From: Oscillospiraceae bacterium
GTDB taxonomy: Bacteria > Bacillota > Clostridia > Oscillospirales > Acutalibacteraceae
DNA: 64,000 nt
NCBI GenBank assembly: GCA_015066085.1
Contig: SVPA01000004.1
Span: 32,953-96,952, forward strand
Direction of reading: 5' to 3'
Positions 19,800 to 30,144 of the stretch are shown in pieces; position 1 is the stretch's first letter; each line of letters begins with the position of its first letter. Both the position numbers and the translations under genes were made by a program. Below the pieces are notes generated by a model that ran no database searches, was not told the origin of the DNA, and saw only the letters and a program-made list of their open reading frames with translations.

Positions 19800-20537
19800 T
19801 TAGTTATTAATGTTATCAATTAAATCAGTATCAAAAAGCGGCTCCTGCTGTTCTTTTTTGTCGGCGTAAATTTTTTTAGCGTAATTAAAAAGCCCCTTGC
19901 CAAGCATAAATATTGCCGCCGCTTTGACTCCAACAGAAAGAAAACCGACTAAAGTTGACAAGCCAAAAACAAGGTAAGCAGGGTTGTATTCTATCATTTT
20001 AATCCAGCCAAGACCTGAAGTTAAGCCGATAACTATTTCTACAATAACAACAAATGCGAATAAAATTGCCGGTATAAACCAAAAACGAGTAAGGGTTGGT
20101 TTAGACATTTTCCCAAAGCAGTCTATCGATATTATAGCAAGTAAAGCAAAGATAAGAATGCTAAAAACGTTAATAAAAATTGCACCAAATGTTGAAAGCA
20201 AGTATGCGCCTGAAAAATAACCATTAGCGATAGAGGTAATAATGTTTGAAATACTTGAACCAAGACCGAACACTAAATTTGAAAGCGCAAAAATTCCAAA
20301 CGGAATTATAGAAAATTGCGGTTTTTTAATAAACGCAAAAACAAGAATTAATATGTAAACAATTGCAGAGAGTGCGGACCAAATGTTAATAGAATTCAGA
20401 GTAAATTGAGCAAAGCTTTGGTGAGCAATAACAGCAAAAGCAATATTATTAAGCACGCTGCCTATTACACCAATTAAATAGGCAATTAAAAACAAAATTG
20501 CCCCAACTAAAAAGATAGATGTATTTGACTTTTTCAT
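19800..20537 (-). CDS. Hypothetical multi-pass membrane protein
   Basis: About 245 residues with six or so membrane helices: FLVGAILFLIAYLIGVIGSV, ALSAIVYILILVFAFI, IPFGIFALSNLVFGLG, VFSILIFALLAIISIDCFG, FIPAILFAFVVIVEIVIGL and a final one near 205. I do not recognise the family. ATG 20537 was chosen because GGAGG lies 7 bases before it; the longer frame has no such site. It sits between ispH-S1 and rplU as a separate unit and ends in an acidic tail (EQQEPLFDTDLID). Confidence 0.7.
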   Translation of the reverse strand: MKKSNTSIFLVGAILFLIAYLIGVIGSVLNNIAFAVIAHQSFAQFTLNSINIWSALSAIVYILILVFAFIKKPQFSIIPFGIFALSNLVFGLGSSISNIITSIANGYFSGAYLLSTFGAIFINVFSILIFALLAIISIDCFGKMSKPTLTRFWFIPAILFAFVVIVEIVIGLTSGLGWIKMIEYNPAYLVFGLSTLVGFLSVGVKAAAIFMLGKGLFNYAKKIYADKKEQQEPLFDTDLIDNINN

Positions 20538-20598
20538 AACTACCTCCAAATATTCAGATAAAATATTGTCCCGAATATTTATTCGGGACAATAATAAA

Positions 20599-22662
20599 TT
20601 ATTCTGCGGTTTCTTCTGCAACAGAATCGGCAACTACAACCTCTTCTTCGGAAGCGGTAGCTACAACTTCGTTTTCTGCGGTTGCTTCAGCCTCTTCCTT
20701 TACTTCGGGCTCAAGAAGAGCGCGGATAGAAAGGCTGACGCGTTTCTTTTCGTCATCAATAGCAATAATCTTCGCTTCTACCTCTTGGCCAACGGTGAGT
20801 TCGTCCTGAGGTTTAGCAATATGTTTATTAGCAATCTGAGAAATGTGGATAAGGCCGTCAATACCGGGAATGATGCGGGCAAAAGCACCGTAGGTTGTCA
20901 TGCTGACAATTGTTACCTTAACAACATCTTCTACCTTATAGGTATTGTTGAAGATGGTCCAGGGGTTTTCATCATCCTTTTTATAGCCAAGAGAAATTTT
21001 TCTCTTATCCTTATCTACAGCCTTAACGAAAACTTCAATAGTATCGCCAACGAGGACAACTTCGGAAGGATTCTTAATTCTCTGCCAGGAAAGTTCAGAA
21101 ATATGAACCATTCCGTCAACTCCGCCAAGGTCAACGAAAGCACCGTAGCCGGTTAACGATTTAACTGTACCGGTAAACTTATCGCCAACAGCGATTTCGT
21201 CCCAGAATTTAGACATTTCTTCTTTTCTTTGTTCGCGGAGAACCGAACGGATAGAGCCGATTGCTCTTCTTCTGCGGTTAATTTCAATAATGCGGAAGTT
21301 AACCTCTTTATCCTTAAGGTCTTCGAGTGAATCATTTCTTGAAAGGGTTGCCTGAGAAGCGGGAATGAAAACACGGATTCCATTAGTTACAGCAACAACT
21401 CCGCCTTTAACAACTTCGCTAACTGTTCCTGTTAAGATTTCATTGTTTTCTTTTGCCTCAATAATTTTATCCCAACCTGCGATAGCGTCGTAACGGCGTT
21501 TGGAAAGCATTGCAGTTCCTTCCATATCGTCGGTACGCATAATGATGAGGTTGAGTTCATCGCCGACTTTTACTTCTTTGGTTAAGTCAATATTACGGTC
21601 ATATGAATATTCATCAGCGCTTACATAACCTGTAAGACCTCTGCTGTAATCAACAAGTATTTCCGAAGGGGTAACCTGAACTACAACACCCTTAACTTTT
21701 TTGTCGGAATTAAGGCTGTCGAGAGATGCCTCAAATGCCTCTTCGTCGGTCATTTCTTCAAATGATTTTTGAACAACTTCTGTAACCTCGGCTTGTTCTT
21801 CTACCGGATTTAAAATTTCTGTCATGGTTTTAATAACCTCCTTAATAATTGCCGCAGGAGTAGATGCACCCGCAACCACACCGACAGAGTCAACACCACT
21901 GAAGAAATCGGCGCTAAGCTCGTCCGCAGTTTCTATATGCAAAGTTTTACCGCAGTTGTTTTTACAAACATCGTAAAGTTTCTTTGTATTAGAACTATGG
22001 CGGCCGCCGATAATGACCATTGCATCGTTTTTAAGCGATAATTCGGCTGATTCGGTTTGACGCATAGATGTAGCGTTACATATTGTACCAAAAATACTTG
22101 GATTTGTACAGTATTTTTTTAAGATTTTTTCGCAGTTTTCCCAAATTTTTTCATTAAATGTTGTTTGAGAGACCACACAGACCTCTTCTTTTAAAAGATT
22201 TGGGTTTTCTTTAAAGAGGTTTTCAAGTGAGAGTTCGTCCTCAAATACGTGTACTTCACCATCACAATGACCAATTATTCCGATTACTTCTTTATGTTTT
22301 TCGTCCCCAGCAATTAAAACGGGTTGTCCTTTAGTTGCCGCTTCTTTAACGATTTTATGAATTTTTGCAACAAAGGGACAGGTAGCGTCAACCGTTTGCA
22401 CAGAAAGCCCCTCTGCCTCATTCATAACGCTTTCGGGCACACCGTGAGAACGGATAACAAGAATTTCTCCGTCCTTTACTTCACGCACATCCTCAACAAC
22501 ACGAACACCTTTACTTTCAAGGTCGGCTACAAGTTGAGGATTATGGATAATGGGACCGAGGGTACATACCTTTTTACCCTCATCGATTAGTTTATAAACA
22601 GTATCAACCGCTCGTTTTACACCAAAACAAAAACCTGCGGTTTCAGCTAAAGTTATCTTCAA
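20599..22662 (-). CDS. ispH: Fused IspH (HMBPP reductase) and ribosomal protein S1
   Basis: About 687 residues. Residues 1-285 are IspH, the last enzyme of the MEP isoprenoid pathway, with the three iron-sulfur cysteines in TAGFCFGVKRAV, VDATCPF and GTICNATSMRQ. A linker leads into four S1 RNA-binding domains (from about 325 on; the third shows GYGAFVDLGGVDGMVHISELSW). The tail is rich in Ala and Glu. Start TTG 22662 restores the normal IspH N-terminus and has GGGAG 8 bases upstream; it overlaps the plsC stop codon. This fusion is known from Clostridia and some relatives. Confidence 0.93.
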   Translation of the reverse strand: MKITLAETAGFCFGVKRAVDTVYKLIDEGKKVCTLGPIIHNPQLVADLESKGVRVVEDVREVKDGEILVIRSHGVPESVMNEAEGLSVQTVDATCPFVAKIHKIVKEAATKGQPVLIAGDEKHKEVIGIIGHCDGEVHVFEDELSLENLFKENPNLLKEEVCVVSQTTFNEKIWENCEKILKKYCTNPSIFGTICNATSMRQTESAELSLKNDAMVIIGGRHSSNTKKLYDVCKNNCGKTLHIETADELSADFFSGVDSVGVVAGASTPAAIIKEVIKTMTEILNPVEEQAEVTEVVQKSFEEMTDEEAFEASLDSLNSDKKVKGVVVQVTPSEILVDYSRGLTGYVSADEYSYDRNIDLTKEVKVGDELNLIIMRTDDMEGTAMLSKRRYDAIAGWDKIIEAKENNEILTGTVSEVVKGGVVAVTNGIRVFIPASQATLSRNDSLEDLKDKEVNFRIIEINRRRRAIGSIRSVLREQRKEEMSKFWDEIAVGDKFTGTVKSLTGYGAFVDLGGVDGMVHISELSWQRIKNPSEVVLVGDTIEVFVKAVDKDKRKISLGYKKDDENPWTIFNNTYKVEDVVKVTIVSMTTYGAFARIIPGIDGLIHISQIANKHIAKPQDELTVGQEVEAKIIAIDDEKKRVSLSIRALLEPEVKEEAEATAENEVVATASEEEVVVADSVAEETAE

Positions 22663-23261
22663 TGTTTCATCTCCCAAAGTTCAGTAATAGAACCCGTAAC
22701 CTTATCTACAATAAATTTGAGATTTTCTCGGTTAGTTCTTTCTTCACTTACAAGTTCTTCGTGTTTAATAATCTTACCAATACGAATTGTAGTTTTCTTA
22801 AAAAACTTATATGAGCCTTCACGGTATACGCTAACGGGCAAAATATCTGCTTTTGTACTCATAGCAATATAGGCAACTCCCGATTTTGCTTTTCGGGGAG
22901 GGCCTTCCTTATAGCGTGTGCCCTCGGGATAGATTCCGAGTATTTTGCCACCGTTAATAATTTCCTCTGCGGTATGAATTGCGTTCATATCCCCCTTGCC
23001 TCTGTCTACGCCGAAGATTCCCATAAGATTAAACACAAAGCGTATAATCGGATTTTTAAACAGTTCAATCTTTGCCATAAAAAATATCTGGCGTTTGAAG
23101 GTGGGAATTAAGAACATAGGGTCGGACATAGATGTATGATTTGAGCAGACGATAAACGGTCCCTTTTCGGGAATATTTTCTTTGCCGATGATTTTAACGG
23201 GGGAAATCCAGATAAAAACAGGCGTTAAAATCATACGGGCAAATCTGTAAAATACGCTCAT
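22659..23261 (-). CDS. plsC: 1-acyl-sn-glycerol-3-phosphate acyltransferase
   Basis: The 200-residue enzyme adds the second acyl chain in phosphatidic acid synthesis at the membrane. Family motifs are NHTSMSDP near 41 (HX4D catalytic motif), GVDRGKGD near 85 and YPEGTRYKEG near 115. A short hydrophobic N-terminal segment anchors it. It overlaps cmk by one base and ispH-S1 by four, so the trio cmk-plsC-ispH is tightly coupled, a common clostridial arrangement. Confidence 0.93.
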   Translation of the reverse strand: MSVFYRFARMILTPVFIWISPVKIIGKENIPEKGPFIVCSNHTSMSDPMFLIPTFKRQIFFMAKIELFKNPIIRFVFNLMGIFGVDRGKGDMNAIHTAEEIINGGKILGIYPEGTRYKEGPPRKAKSGVAYIAMSTKADILPVSVYREGSYKFFKKTTIRIGKIIKHEELVSEERTNRENLKFIVDKVTGSITELWEMKH

Positions 23262-23926
23262 TATCTAGTACCGTCCTTTACAATGCTTAAAAGGAGTTCA
23301 AGGGACTCATCAAAACTTAAATTAGTTGTGTCGGCCAAAACAGCGTCATCAGCCTGTTTTAAGGGAGCAATTTCACGGTGAGAATCATTATAGTCACGGG
23401 TTTTCATATCCTCAAGCACCTCTTCAAAAGGCAAATTCTGACCCTTTTCAGCAAGTTCTTTTCTTCTTCTTTCGGCTCTGACAGCAACATCGGCTGTAAG
23501 GAAGATTTTAACCTTTGCGTCGGGTAACACAACCGTTCCGATATCTCTGCCGTCCATTACGACATTATTTGTTTTAGCAAGTTGTCTTTGCATATCTAAA
23601 AGGAAGGCACGAACAGCCGGTTTAGCAGAAACGGCAGAAGCCATCATTGAAGCAACGGGAGTTCTTATATCGTCGGATACATCTTCTGAGTCGAGAAAGA
23701 CCCTTTGTTCGCCGCCGATAAAACGGATATCAACCTTTGTATCGGCGAGGACGGCATCAAGGTCTCCAGAAAGATTAGTATCAAATCCAAGACGGGAGAA
23801 CTTTAGTCCGACGGCTCTATAAAGTGCACCGGTATCTACATAGATATATTCAAGTTTTTTAGCCAAAAGTCTTGAAAGAGAACTTTTTCCTGCACCGGCA
23901 GGTCCGTCAATAGCAATGTTAATCAT
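23261..23926 (-). CDS. cmk: (d)CMP kinase
   Basis: About 221 residues with the P-loop IDGPAGAGKSSLSRLLAKK, the YVDTGALYRA substrate motif near 35, VVMDGRDIGTVV near 150 and the C-terminal lid. It phosphorylates CMP and dCMP. ATG 23926 is preceded by AGGAG at good spacing; the in-frame upstream extension has no site. It opens the cmk-plsC-ispH trio. Confidence 0.95.
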   Translation of the reverse strand: MINIAIDGPAGAGKSSLSRLLAKKLEYIYVDTGALYRAVGLKFSRLGFDTNLSGDLDAVLADTKVDIRFIGGEQRVFLDSEDVSDDIRTPVASMMASAVSAKPAVRAFLLDMQRQLAKTNNVVMDGRDIGTVVLPDAKVKIFLTADVAVRAERRRKELAEKGQNLPFEEVLEDMKTRDYNDSHREIAPLKQADDAVLADTTNLSFDESLELLLSIVKDGTR

Positions 23927-23959
23927 AATTTTCTCCTTTTTTATGGTGATTCTTATCAC

Positions 23960-25186
23960 TTATACTGATATTCCGGCAAGATAACCGGTTGAAAAGGCAG
24001 TTTGAAGATTAAAACCGCCCGTAAAACAGTCTACATCAATTATTTCCCCCGCAAAATAGAGCCCACGAATCAGTTTAGACTCCATTGTTTTCGGGTTAAT
24101 TTCGGAAAGTTTAACTCCGCCCGAAGTTACAACCGCTTCTTCAATAGGACGAAGACGAAGGACACTCAAGGTTAGTCCTTTAATTTCACTGACAAGCCGA
24201 AGTCTTTCTTCCTTGGTTATGCTGTTAACCTTTCTTCTCGGGTCAATTCCCGTATTTCGAACAATTACCGAAATAAGCCTTTTGGGAAGAAGAGCGTCAA
24301 GCGAATTTATAAAATCCTTATTACTCTCCAAAGAAAAATCCCGTACAATTCTTTTGTCAAGTTGTTGCCGGTCAAGTCCCGGTTTTAAATCAATCTTAAT
24401 TATGTAATCTTCGGGATTTTTGTCAATATAAGCCGAGGCAGATAAAACCAGCGGACCCGTAATACCAAAGTCGGTAAACATCATTTCGCCAAGTTCTGAA
24501 AATATCGGTTTCTTTTTGTCTTTTAGATAAAGAGAAAGCGTCACATTCTTAAGAGAAAGACCGCAGAGTTTTGTACAAAAACCCTCTTTTATCATTATTG
24601 GCACAAGGGAGGGGCGAAGTTCAGTTACGGTATGACCGAAATTTTCGGCAAATTTATATCCGTCGCCCGTTGAACCTGTAACAGGATAGGACATTCCTCC
24701 CGTTGCGAGAATTATTTTATCGAAGAAAAACTCCATACCGTTTTCGGTTTTAAGCGAAGTGACCGCTCCGTTTTCTTCTATTATATTATCAACTTTGCAG
24801 TTAACGATTTTAACCCCACTGTCTATCGCCGACTTTACCAGCGCATCAACAATATCAACCGCTTTATCGGAAACGGGAAAAACCCGATTTCCCCTTTCGG
24901 TTTTAAGGGGCACTCCCCTGCTTTCAAAAAAATTTATCGTATCGTCACAGGAAAAAGCCGAGAAAGCCGAAAACATAAAACGGCTTCCGTGAGGGGTGTT
25001 TGCCATATAGGTTTCGGTATCACAGTTGTTTGTAACATTACACCTTCCCTTTCCCGTAATCATAACCTTACGGGCAGGACGAGGATTTCGCTCAAAAAGG
25101 GTAACATCATTCCCATTTTGTGCCGCAGCGAAAGCAGCCATAAGACCTGCCGCACCGCCGCCGACAATTGCAACCTTTTGTTTCAT
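23960..25186 (-). CDS. NAD(P)/FAD-dependent oxidoreductase, BaiN/HI0933 family
   Basis: The 408-residue flavoprotein has an N-terminal Rossmann motif KVAIVGGGAAGLMAAFAAA, the second family motif MITGKGRCNVTNNC near 43, an NAD-like site (ILATGGMSYPVTGSTGDGY near 165), and the C-terminal FAD contact GLYFAGEIIDVDCFTGGFN. HI0933-type proteins are abundant in Firmicutes. BaiN acts on bile acid intermediates, but no such substrate can be deduced here. It starts with ATG behind GGAGG and lies 33 bases before cmk. Confidence 0.9.
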   Translation of the reverse strand: MKQKVAIVGGGAAGLMAAFAAAQNGNDVTLFERNPRPARKVMITGKGRCNVTNNCDTETYMANTPHGSRFMFSAFSAFSCDDTINFFESRGVPLKTERGNRVFPVSDKAVDIVDALVKSAIDSGVKIVNCKVDNIIEENGAVTSLKTENGMEFFFDKIILATGGMSYPVTGSTGDGYKFAENFGHTVTELRPSLVPIMIKEGFCTKLCGLSLKNVTLSLYLKDKKKPIFSELGEMMFTDFGITGPLVLSASAYIDKNPEDYIIKIDLKPGLDRQQLDKRIVRDFSLESNKDFINSLDALLPKRLISVIVRNTGIDPRRKVNSITKEERLRLVSEIKGLTLSVLRLRPIEEAVVTSGGVKLSEINPKTMESKLIRGLYFAGEIIDVDCFTGGFNLQTAFSTGYLAGISV

Positions 25187-25196
25187 TTTTCCTCCG

Positions 25197-25730
25197 TTAT
25201 TTACCCTTAATTATTTTACTGACTGTTGGATGAAGTCTATACATATAAAGACTTGCAACTCTTGAAACGGCAATATCGTAAATCGGGAAGATGACATTGC
25301 CCATCAAAAGCAAAACAATCAGAAAATAGTTGCCGAGAGTACTGTTGTTTTCAAGTTCAACTCCAATAAACTGAGCGACAACCGCATAAGCAAAAATAAT
25401 GGCGGTATTGAAGAGAACAAATTTGAGTATATACTCTAAAACTCGGCTTTTTGTTCTTTCTAAAAGCACCTTAACTATAGGATAATAGCCAAAAAAGAGT
25501 ATGTAAAGCATTTTTGCTTCGGGCTCTGCTATTATCGCAACAATTATTGAAGAGGCAATATAGGTCAAGGTAGCCCATTTTAAATCTATTTCAATGACCG
25601 CTACCATAATAAACAAACCCGCAAACTGTGCAATTACATAGGTAAAATAAGGGAAATATGAAGATAGCATAAAAACACAGGCAAGGGCGGTCATCATTGC
25701 GCAAAAAGTAACTTTTTTAATATTGCTCAC
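25197..25730 (-). CDS. Hypothetical membrane protein resembling ECF S-components
   Basis: The 177-residue protein has five or six helices, beginning with a short basic N-terminus followed by FCAMMTALACVFMLSSYFPYF. The overall pattern (helices starting MTALA, a long hydrophobic body, basic C-terminus HPTVSKIIKGK) resembles substrate-binding S-components of ECF vitamin transporters, but I see no group-specific motif, so the assignment is tentative. It sits between the DnaJ-domain gene and the BaiN-type gene, 11 bases after the former. Confidence 0.65.
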   Translation of the reverse strand: MSNIKKVTFCAMMTALACVFMLSSYFPYFTYVIAQFAGLFIMVAVIEIDLKWATLTYIASSIIVAIIAEPEAKMLYILFFGYYPIVKVLLERTKSRVLEYILKFVLFNTAIIFAYAVVAQFIGVELENNSTLGNYFLIVLLLMGNVIFPIYDIAVSRVASLYMYRLHPTVSKIIKGK

Positions 25731-25741
25731 TTTTTATCACC

Positions 25742-26350
25742 TTAACAGCACGGAATAAGGTCGCCGCCCATACACTCACAGCAACAGTCGGCACAAAGAA
25801 GCGAAGAACAACAGTCACAGGTATCACAAGAGCCACCCATATTACCGGGCGTTCTGTAAGGATTACCGTAACCGCCTCTGCCGTTTCGTTGCATCATATT
25901 AAGCGCCTGACGGTATTCGGGGTTTTCGGGTTCCATATTTACCGCCGTTGCAAAGTTTGAATAGGCGTGGCTATGCCAACCGCGTTTATAGTTTACAGAA
26001 CCGCAAAGAAAATACCACTCAGCGTCACGCGAGGCAGCGGGAAAAGCGTCGAGTTCACGCTGGGCTTCGTCGAGCATATTGTTTGCAATATGGGTTCTTA
26101 TACTTGCATAGGCGGGATTAGATGAAGTCGAGTTTGAGTAATTTCTGCCCGAACTTCCCTTTTTGCGCATATTTATAATTTTATCATACGCCTCATTGAT
26201 TTCTTTCATCTTTTCTGCAGCAAGGTCAGAAAGAGGGTTATCAATATATTTATCGGGATGATATTTTTTAGCAAGAGCACGATAGGCATTCTTGATTTCT
26301 TCGTCGTCAGCGTCTTTTGACACGCCTAAAACTGCATAAGGGTCTTTCAT
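25742..26350 (-). CDS. DnaJ-domain protein with cysteine-rich tail
   Basis: 202 residues. The N-terminal J domain (1-65) has the essential HPD motif in KKYHPDKY, so it should stimulate an Hsp70. The middle has a TPR-like segment (about 95-150, [16 protein letters not shown]). The tail contains eleven cysteines in about 30 residues, ending LIPCC. It lacks the G/F and zinc-finger modules of classical DnaJ. It overlaps the DUF5685 gene start-to-stop by 4 bases (ATGA), implying a joint function with that cysteine-containing protein. Confidence 0.85.
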   Translation of the reverse strand: MKDPYAVLGVSKDADDEEIKNAYRALAKKYHPDKYIDNPLSDLAAEKMKEINEAYDKIINMRKKGSSGRNYSNSTSSNPAYASIRTHIANNMLDEAQRELDAFPAASRDAEWYFLCGSVNYKRGWHSHAYSNFATAVNMEPENPEYRQALNMMQRNGRGGYGNPYRTPGNMGGSCDTCDCCSSLLCADCCCECMGGDLIPCC

Positions 26351-27183
26351 ACCTTTAACTCCTTTTTATAAGTATCCTCAAGTCCTAAATAAATTATATT
26401 ATCCAGAATGTTCTTAAATTTCTTGATATCAAGCAGTTCATACGCTTTGGATATTTCGGCAATACAGATATTCAGTTGCGGTAAGATATATTCTTCAACA
26501 AGGTTTTCTTCATTTGCACGAGATTTTAAAGGGTTATATCTTCCCCGCCTGATGTCATCTTTAAGGTCACACGCCGCATCGACAATATAAATATATCTGC
26601 CGATTAGATAGCCCATTTGTTCAAGGCATCTTTTTGACAAATCGTCTTCTGATAAAAAGGCAAAAATTTTTGACATACAAACTGCCGTTGGCTCGGCAGC
26701 AAGGTCGATATCGTCAACACCGCTTGTTTCGACACTATCCTGTGCCAAAATATAATCAGAAACCGACTTATCAAGTTCAACATACTTGCTTGACGCTTTT
26801 TTGTAAGCCGAAGCGAAGACGGGTTTAGCCAAAAGATAGCAAAGCCGTTTAATTCCCTTTTCGTCGCTTATATTATCAAGCGTTTTATAGTAAAGAAGTA
26901 TCATTGCGGCGGCAGAGCAGTATTCAAGGTTTGTAGTATTTTGGATATAATTACATTTCTTAAAGGGATTGCAGGTACAGTTTTTTCTTTTAAAAGAACA
27001 ATCTTCTTCAGAAAGCGACATTGAAACAAGGGCTAAAAAGGTAAAGTCATAACTTAAAGTCATTCTTGCAAGAACGCCGTAACTTTTCCCAAGTTCTTTA
27101 CAAAGAGAACAGTAAACAGACTTATACAACTCATATTCTTTTATTCTCATTTCGGGTTTATACGCCCTTATATATCCAAACAC
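26347..27183 (-). CDS. DUF5685 family protein
   Basis: About 278 residues, mostly helical. The N-terminus [20 protein letters not shown] followed by [15 protein letters not shown] matches the family; a second cysteine cluster [12 protein letters not shown] lies near residue 98. GTG 27183 is the start because AAGGAG lies 7 bases upstream; a longer frame would run into uvrA. The function is unknown. It is coupled to the DnaJ-domain gene, which suggests a client or partner relation, but that is inference. Confidence 0.8.
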   Translation of the reverse strand: MFGYIRAYKPEMRIKEYELYKSVYCSLCKELGKSYGVLARMTLSYDFTFLALVSMSLSEEDCSFKRKNCTCNPFKKCNYIQNTTNLEYCSAAAMILLYYKTLDNISDEKGIKRLCYLLAKPVFASAYKKASSKYVELDKSVSDYILAQDSVETSGVDDIDLAAEPTAVCMSKIFAFLSEDDLSKRCLEQMGYLIGRYIYIVDAACDLKDDIRRGRYNPLKSRANEENLVEEYILPQLNICIAEISKAYELLDIKKFKNILDNIIYLGLEDTYKKELKV

Positions 27184-27202
27184 TAAATTACTCCTTAAAA
27201 AT

Positions 27203-30040
27203 TTATAAGAGTTTTTTGATAAATCTGCCCGTATGAGAGGCTGTGTTTTTTGCAACCTCTTCAGGAGTTCCGCAGCAGACAACACTACCGCCCCTATCTC
27301 CCCCTTCGGGACCTAAATCAATTATATAGTCGGCGGTTTTGATAACATCGAGATTGTGTTCAATAACCAAAACGGAATTACCCTGTTCAACAAGACGGTT
27401 AAGCACATCGAGAAGTTTATGAACATCGGCAGTATGAAGTCCCGTAGTGGGCTCGTCCAAAATATAGATAGTTTTACCCGTACTGCGTTTTGAAAGTTCG
27501 TTGGCGAGTTTAACCCTTTGAGCCTCACCGCCCGAAAGGGTTGTAGCGGGTTGACCAATTTTAACATATCCAAGACCCACATCGAAAAGGGTTTTGAGTT
27601 TTCTGTGAATTTTAGGCACAGGCTCAAAGAAGTTCATTCCTTCTTCAATGGTCATTTCAAGAATGTCATAAATGCTTTTGCCCTTATACTTTACGCTTAA
27701 GGTTTCTCGATTATATCGGCTTCCGCCACAAACTTCACAAGGAACATAAATATCGGGCAAAAAGTGCATTGCAATTTTAATTATACCGTCGCCCTCACAG
27801 GCTTCACAGCGACCGCCCTTAACATTAAACGAGAATCTACCCGCAGAATAACCTTTTGCCTTTGCGTCTTTAGTAGAAGCGAAAAGGTCACGGATATCGT
27901 TGAACACGCCTATATAGGTTGCGGGGTTGGAACGGGGCGTTCTGCCGATTGGCGACTGACTTATATCAATAACCTTATCGAGATTTTCTAAACCTTCAAT
28001 AGTTTTAAATTTTCCCGGGAAGGTTTTTGCTCGGTTAAGTTTTGAGGCAAGGTGTTTATAGATAATATCATTCACAAGGGAAGATTTTCCCGACCCCGAA
28101 ACGCCCGTAACACAGACAAACTGACCAAGCGGAATTTTTACATTTATATTTTTAAGGTTGTTTTCACTTGCACCCTTGACGGTTAAAAACTCGCCCGTTC
28201 CTTTTCTTCTACTCGAGGGGACCTCAATTTTTTTGCGACCCGTCAGATAGTCGGAAGTAACAGAGTTTTCGCATTTTTCAAGTTGTTCAAGTGTGCCGCT
28301 GAAGACAATTTCTCCACCGTGGATTCCCGCACCCGGACCGATATCTACAATATAGTCGGCCGAACGCATTGTGTCTTCATCGTGTTCTACAACGATAAGG
28401 GTATTACCAAGGTCACGAAGATGTTTTAAGGTTTCAATAAGTTTTTCGTTATCACGCTGATGAAGACCGATACTTGGCTCATCAAGTATATAAAGCACAC
28501 CCGTTAAAGCAGAGCCCATTTGGGTTGCAAGGCGGATTCGCTGACTTTCTCCGCCCGAGAGGGTTCCTGCCGAACGGGAAAGAGAAAGATAGTCAAGACC
28601 GACATTCTTAAGGAAGTTAAGACGGGCTTTGGTTTCCTTAAGTATTGGATTAGCAATCTGCTCTTCTCTGACCCCAAAGGTAATATTTTCAAAGTGGTTA
28701 AGGGCTTCGGTCACCGAAAGGTCACAAAGTTCTTTTATGCTTTTGCCTCCGACCGTTACCGCCAAAGACTCGGGGCGAAGTCGCGCTCCTTTACAATCAG
28801 GGCACTGACATTCGTTCATATAACCCTCAATTTCGGCTCTTGCCCAGTCGCTTTTAGTTTCTTTATAGCGTCTTTCAAGATTATTTACAACGCCCTCAAA
28901 GGAGGCAAAGTAGGTTCCTCCGCCCCATTCAGCATTGCGTTTGAGTTCAATTTTAGTTTCTCCCGTTCCGTAAAGAACTGCGTTTTTCTGCTCCTTGGTT
29001 AAATCTTTAAAGGGAGTATTTATATCAAAGCCGTAGTGCTTGGCAAGTCCTTCATAGTACATTGTGGCAATTGTACCCGAATTTGGGGCAAACCAGGAGT
29101 TAACGCCCCAACCCGACGCGTGAATTGCCCCGTCGACAAGAGATTTTTCCTCGTCGGCGATTATAAGACGCTCATCTATTTTCATAAATATTCCAAGTCC
29201 GCTACAGGTGGGACAAGCGCCAAAGGGAGAGTTAAAAGAAAACATTGCGGGGGTGAGTTCGGGCATACTGATACCGTGTTCTTCACAGGCGTATGACTGG
29301 GAAAAGTGGAGTTCCTCTGACCCGATTATATCAACATAGACCACACCGCCCGAAAGACCTGCCGCCGTTTCAATGCTGTCGGACAAACGGCTTTTTATTT
29401 CGTCTTTGATTATAAGTCGGTCAATGATTACCTCTATGTTGTGTTTTTTATTCTTTTCAATATTTATTTCTTCCGAAAGGTCATAGATATTCCCGTCTAT
29501 ACGTACACGCGAATAACCCGACTTTCTTGCAGACTGGAGTTCCTTTTGGTGTTCTCCCTTTCTTCCCTTTATAACGGGAGCGAGAATTTGAATTTTAGCG
29601 CCCGTTTCAAGCGCCATTACCTTGTCAACAATCTGGTCGGTAGTCTGCTGATCGATTTCCTTACCGCAAATTGGACAATGAGGTGTTCCCGCTCTTGCGT
29701 AAAGAAGACGCAGATAGTCATAAATTTCGGTAACGGTACCAACGGTTGAACGGGGGTTTTTAGAGGTAGTTTTCTGGTCTATTGAAATTGCGGGAGAAAG
29801 ACCGTCGATTGACTCGACATTCGGTTTTTCCATAAGCCCTAAAAACTGACGGGCATAGGAAGAGAGCGACTCCATATAGCGACGCTGACCTTCGGCATAA
29901 ATTGTGTCGAAAGCCAAGGAGGATTTACCCGAGCCCGAAAGGCCGGTAAAAACTATTAACTTGTCACGAGGGATAGTGAGATTCACATTTTTGAGATTGT
30001 GCTCTTTTGCTCCCTTAATAACAATTTCGGTTAGTGACAT
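27203..30040 (-). CDS. uvrA: Excinuclease ABC subunit A
   Basis: About 945 residues, the normal length. It carries two ABC ATPase modules (Walker [14 protein letters not shown] near 32 and [13 protein letters not shown] near 640), two signature regions ([12 protein letters not shown] and [12 protein letters not shown]) and zinc modules (CPICGKE near 120; CEACEGDG and [10 protein letters not shown] near 735-760). UvrA recognises bulky DNA lesions and loads UvrB. ATG 30040 ([16 protein letters not shown]) matches family starts. It has its own promoter, separate from uvrB. Confidence 0.97.
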   Translation of the reverse strand: MSLTEIVIKGAKEHNLKNVNLTIPRDKLIVFTGLSGSGKSSLAFDTIYAEGQRRYMESLSSYARQFLGLMEKPNVESIDGLSPAISIDQKTTSKNPRSTVGTVTEIYDYLRLLYARAGTPHCPICGKEIDQQTTDQIVDKVMALETGAKIQILAPVIKGRKGEHQKELQSARKSGYSRVRIDGNIYDLSEEINIEKNKKHNIEVIIDRLIIKDEIKSRLSDSIETAAGLSGGVVYVDIIGSEELHFSQSYACEEHGISMPELTPAMFSFNSPFGACPTCSGLGIFMKIDERLIIADEEKSLVDGAIHASGWGVNSWFAPNSGTIATMYYEGLAKHYGFDINTPFKDLTKEQKNAVLYGTGETKIELKRNAEWGGGTYFASFEGVVNNLERRYKETKSDWARAEIEGYMNECQCPDCKGARLRPESLAVTVGGKSIKELCDLSVTEALNHFENITFGVREEQIANPILKETKARLNFLKNVGLDYLSLSRSAGTLSGGESQRIRLATQMGSALTGVLYILDEPSIGLHQRDNEKLIETLKHLRDLGNTLIVVEHDEDTMRSADYIVDIGPGAGIHGGEIVFSGTLEQLEKCENSVTSDYLTGRKKIEVPSSRRKGTGEFLTVKGASENNLKNINVKIPLGQFVCVTGVSGSGKSSLVNDIIYKHLASKLNRAKTFPGKFKTIEGLENLDKVIDISQSPIGRTPRSNPATYIGVFNDIRDLFASTKDAKAKGYSAGRFSFNVKGGRCEACEGDGIIKIAMHFLPDIYVPCEVCGGSRYNRETLSVKYKGKSIYDILEMTIEEGMNFFEPVPKIHRKLKTLFDVGLGYVKIGQPATTLSGGEAQRVKLANELSKRSTGKTIYILDEPTTGLHTADVHKLLDVLNRLVEQGNSVLVIEHNLDVIKTADYIIDLGPEGGDRGGSVVCCGTPEEVAKNTASHTGRFIKKLL

Positions 30041-30074
30041 AAACCTTTTTGCCTCCAATAAACCTATTCATTTT

Positions 30075-30103
30075 ATTTTACCACAATTTTTATATAATAG
30101 CAA
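30075..30103 (-). promoter_or_regulatory. Promoter of uvrA
   Basis: TTGCTA (30098-30103) and TAAAAT (30075-30080) on the minus strand with 17-base spacing. No LexA-like box was seen. Confidence 0.6.
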
Positions 30104-30113
30104 AGGAAAAATT

Positions 30114-30142
30114 AAGGCTTCGCAAACTTTTTGCGAAGCCTT
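30114..30142. terminator. Terminator between uvrB and uvrA
   Basis: AAGGCTTCGCAAA and its complement form a strong hairpin after the uvrB stop codon, with T-rich sequence on both strands. Confidence 0.85.
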
Positions 30143-30144
30143 TT

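Noticed and set aside
30041..30144. LexA box upstream of uvrA
   Set aside because: No GAAC-N4-GTTC-type site was found in the short gap between uvrA and uvrB.
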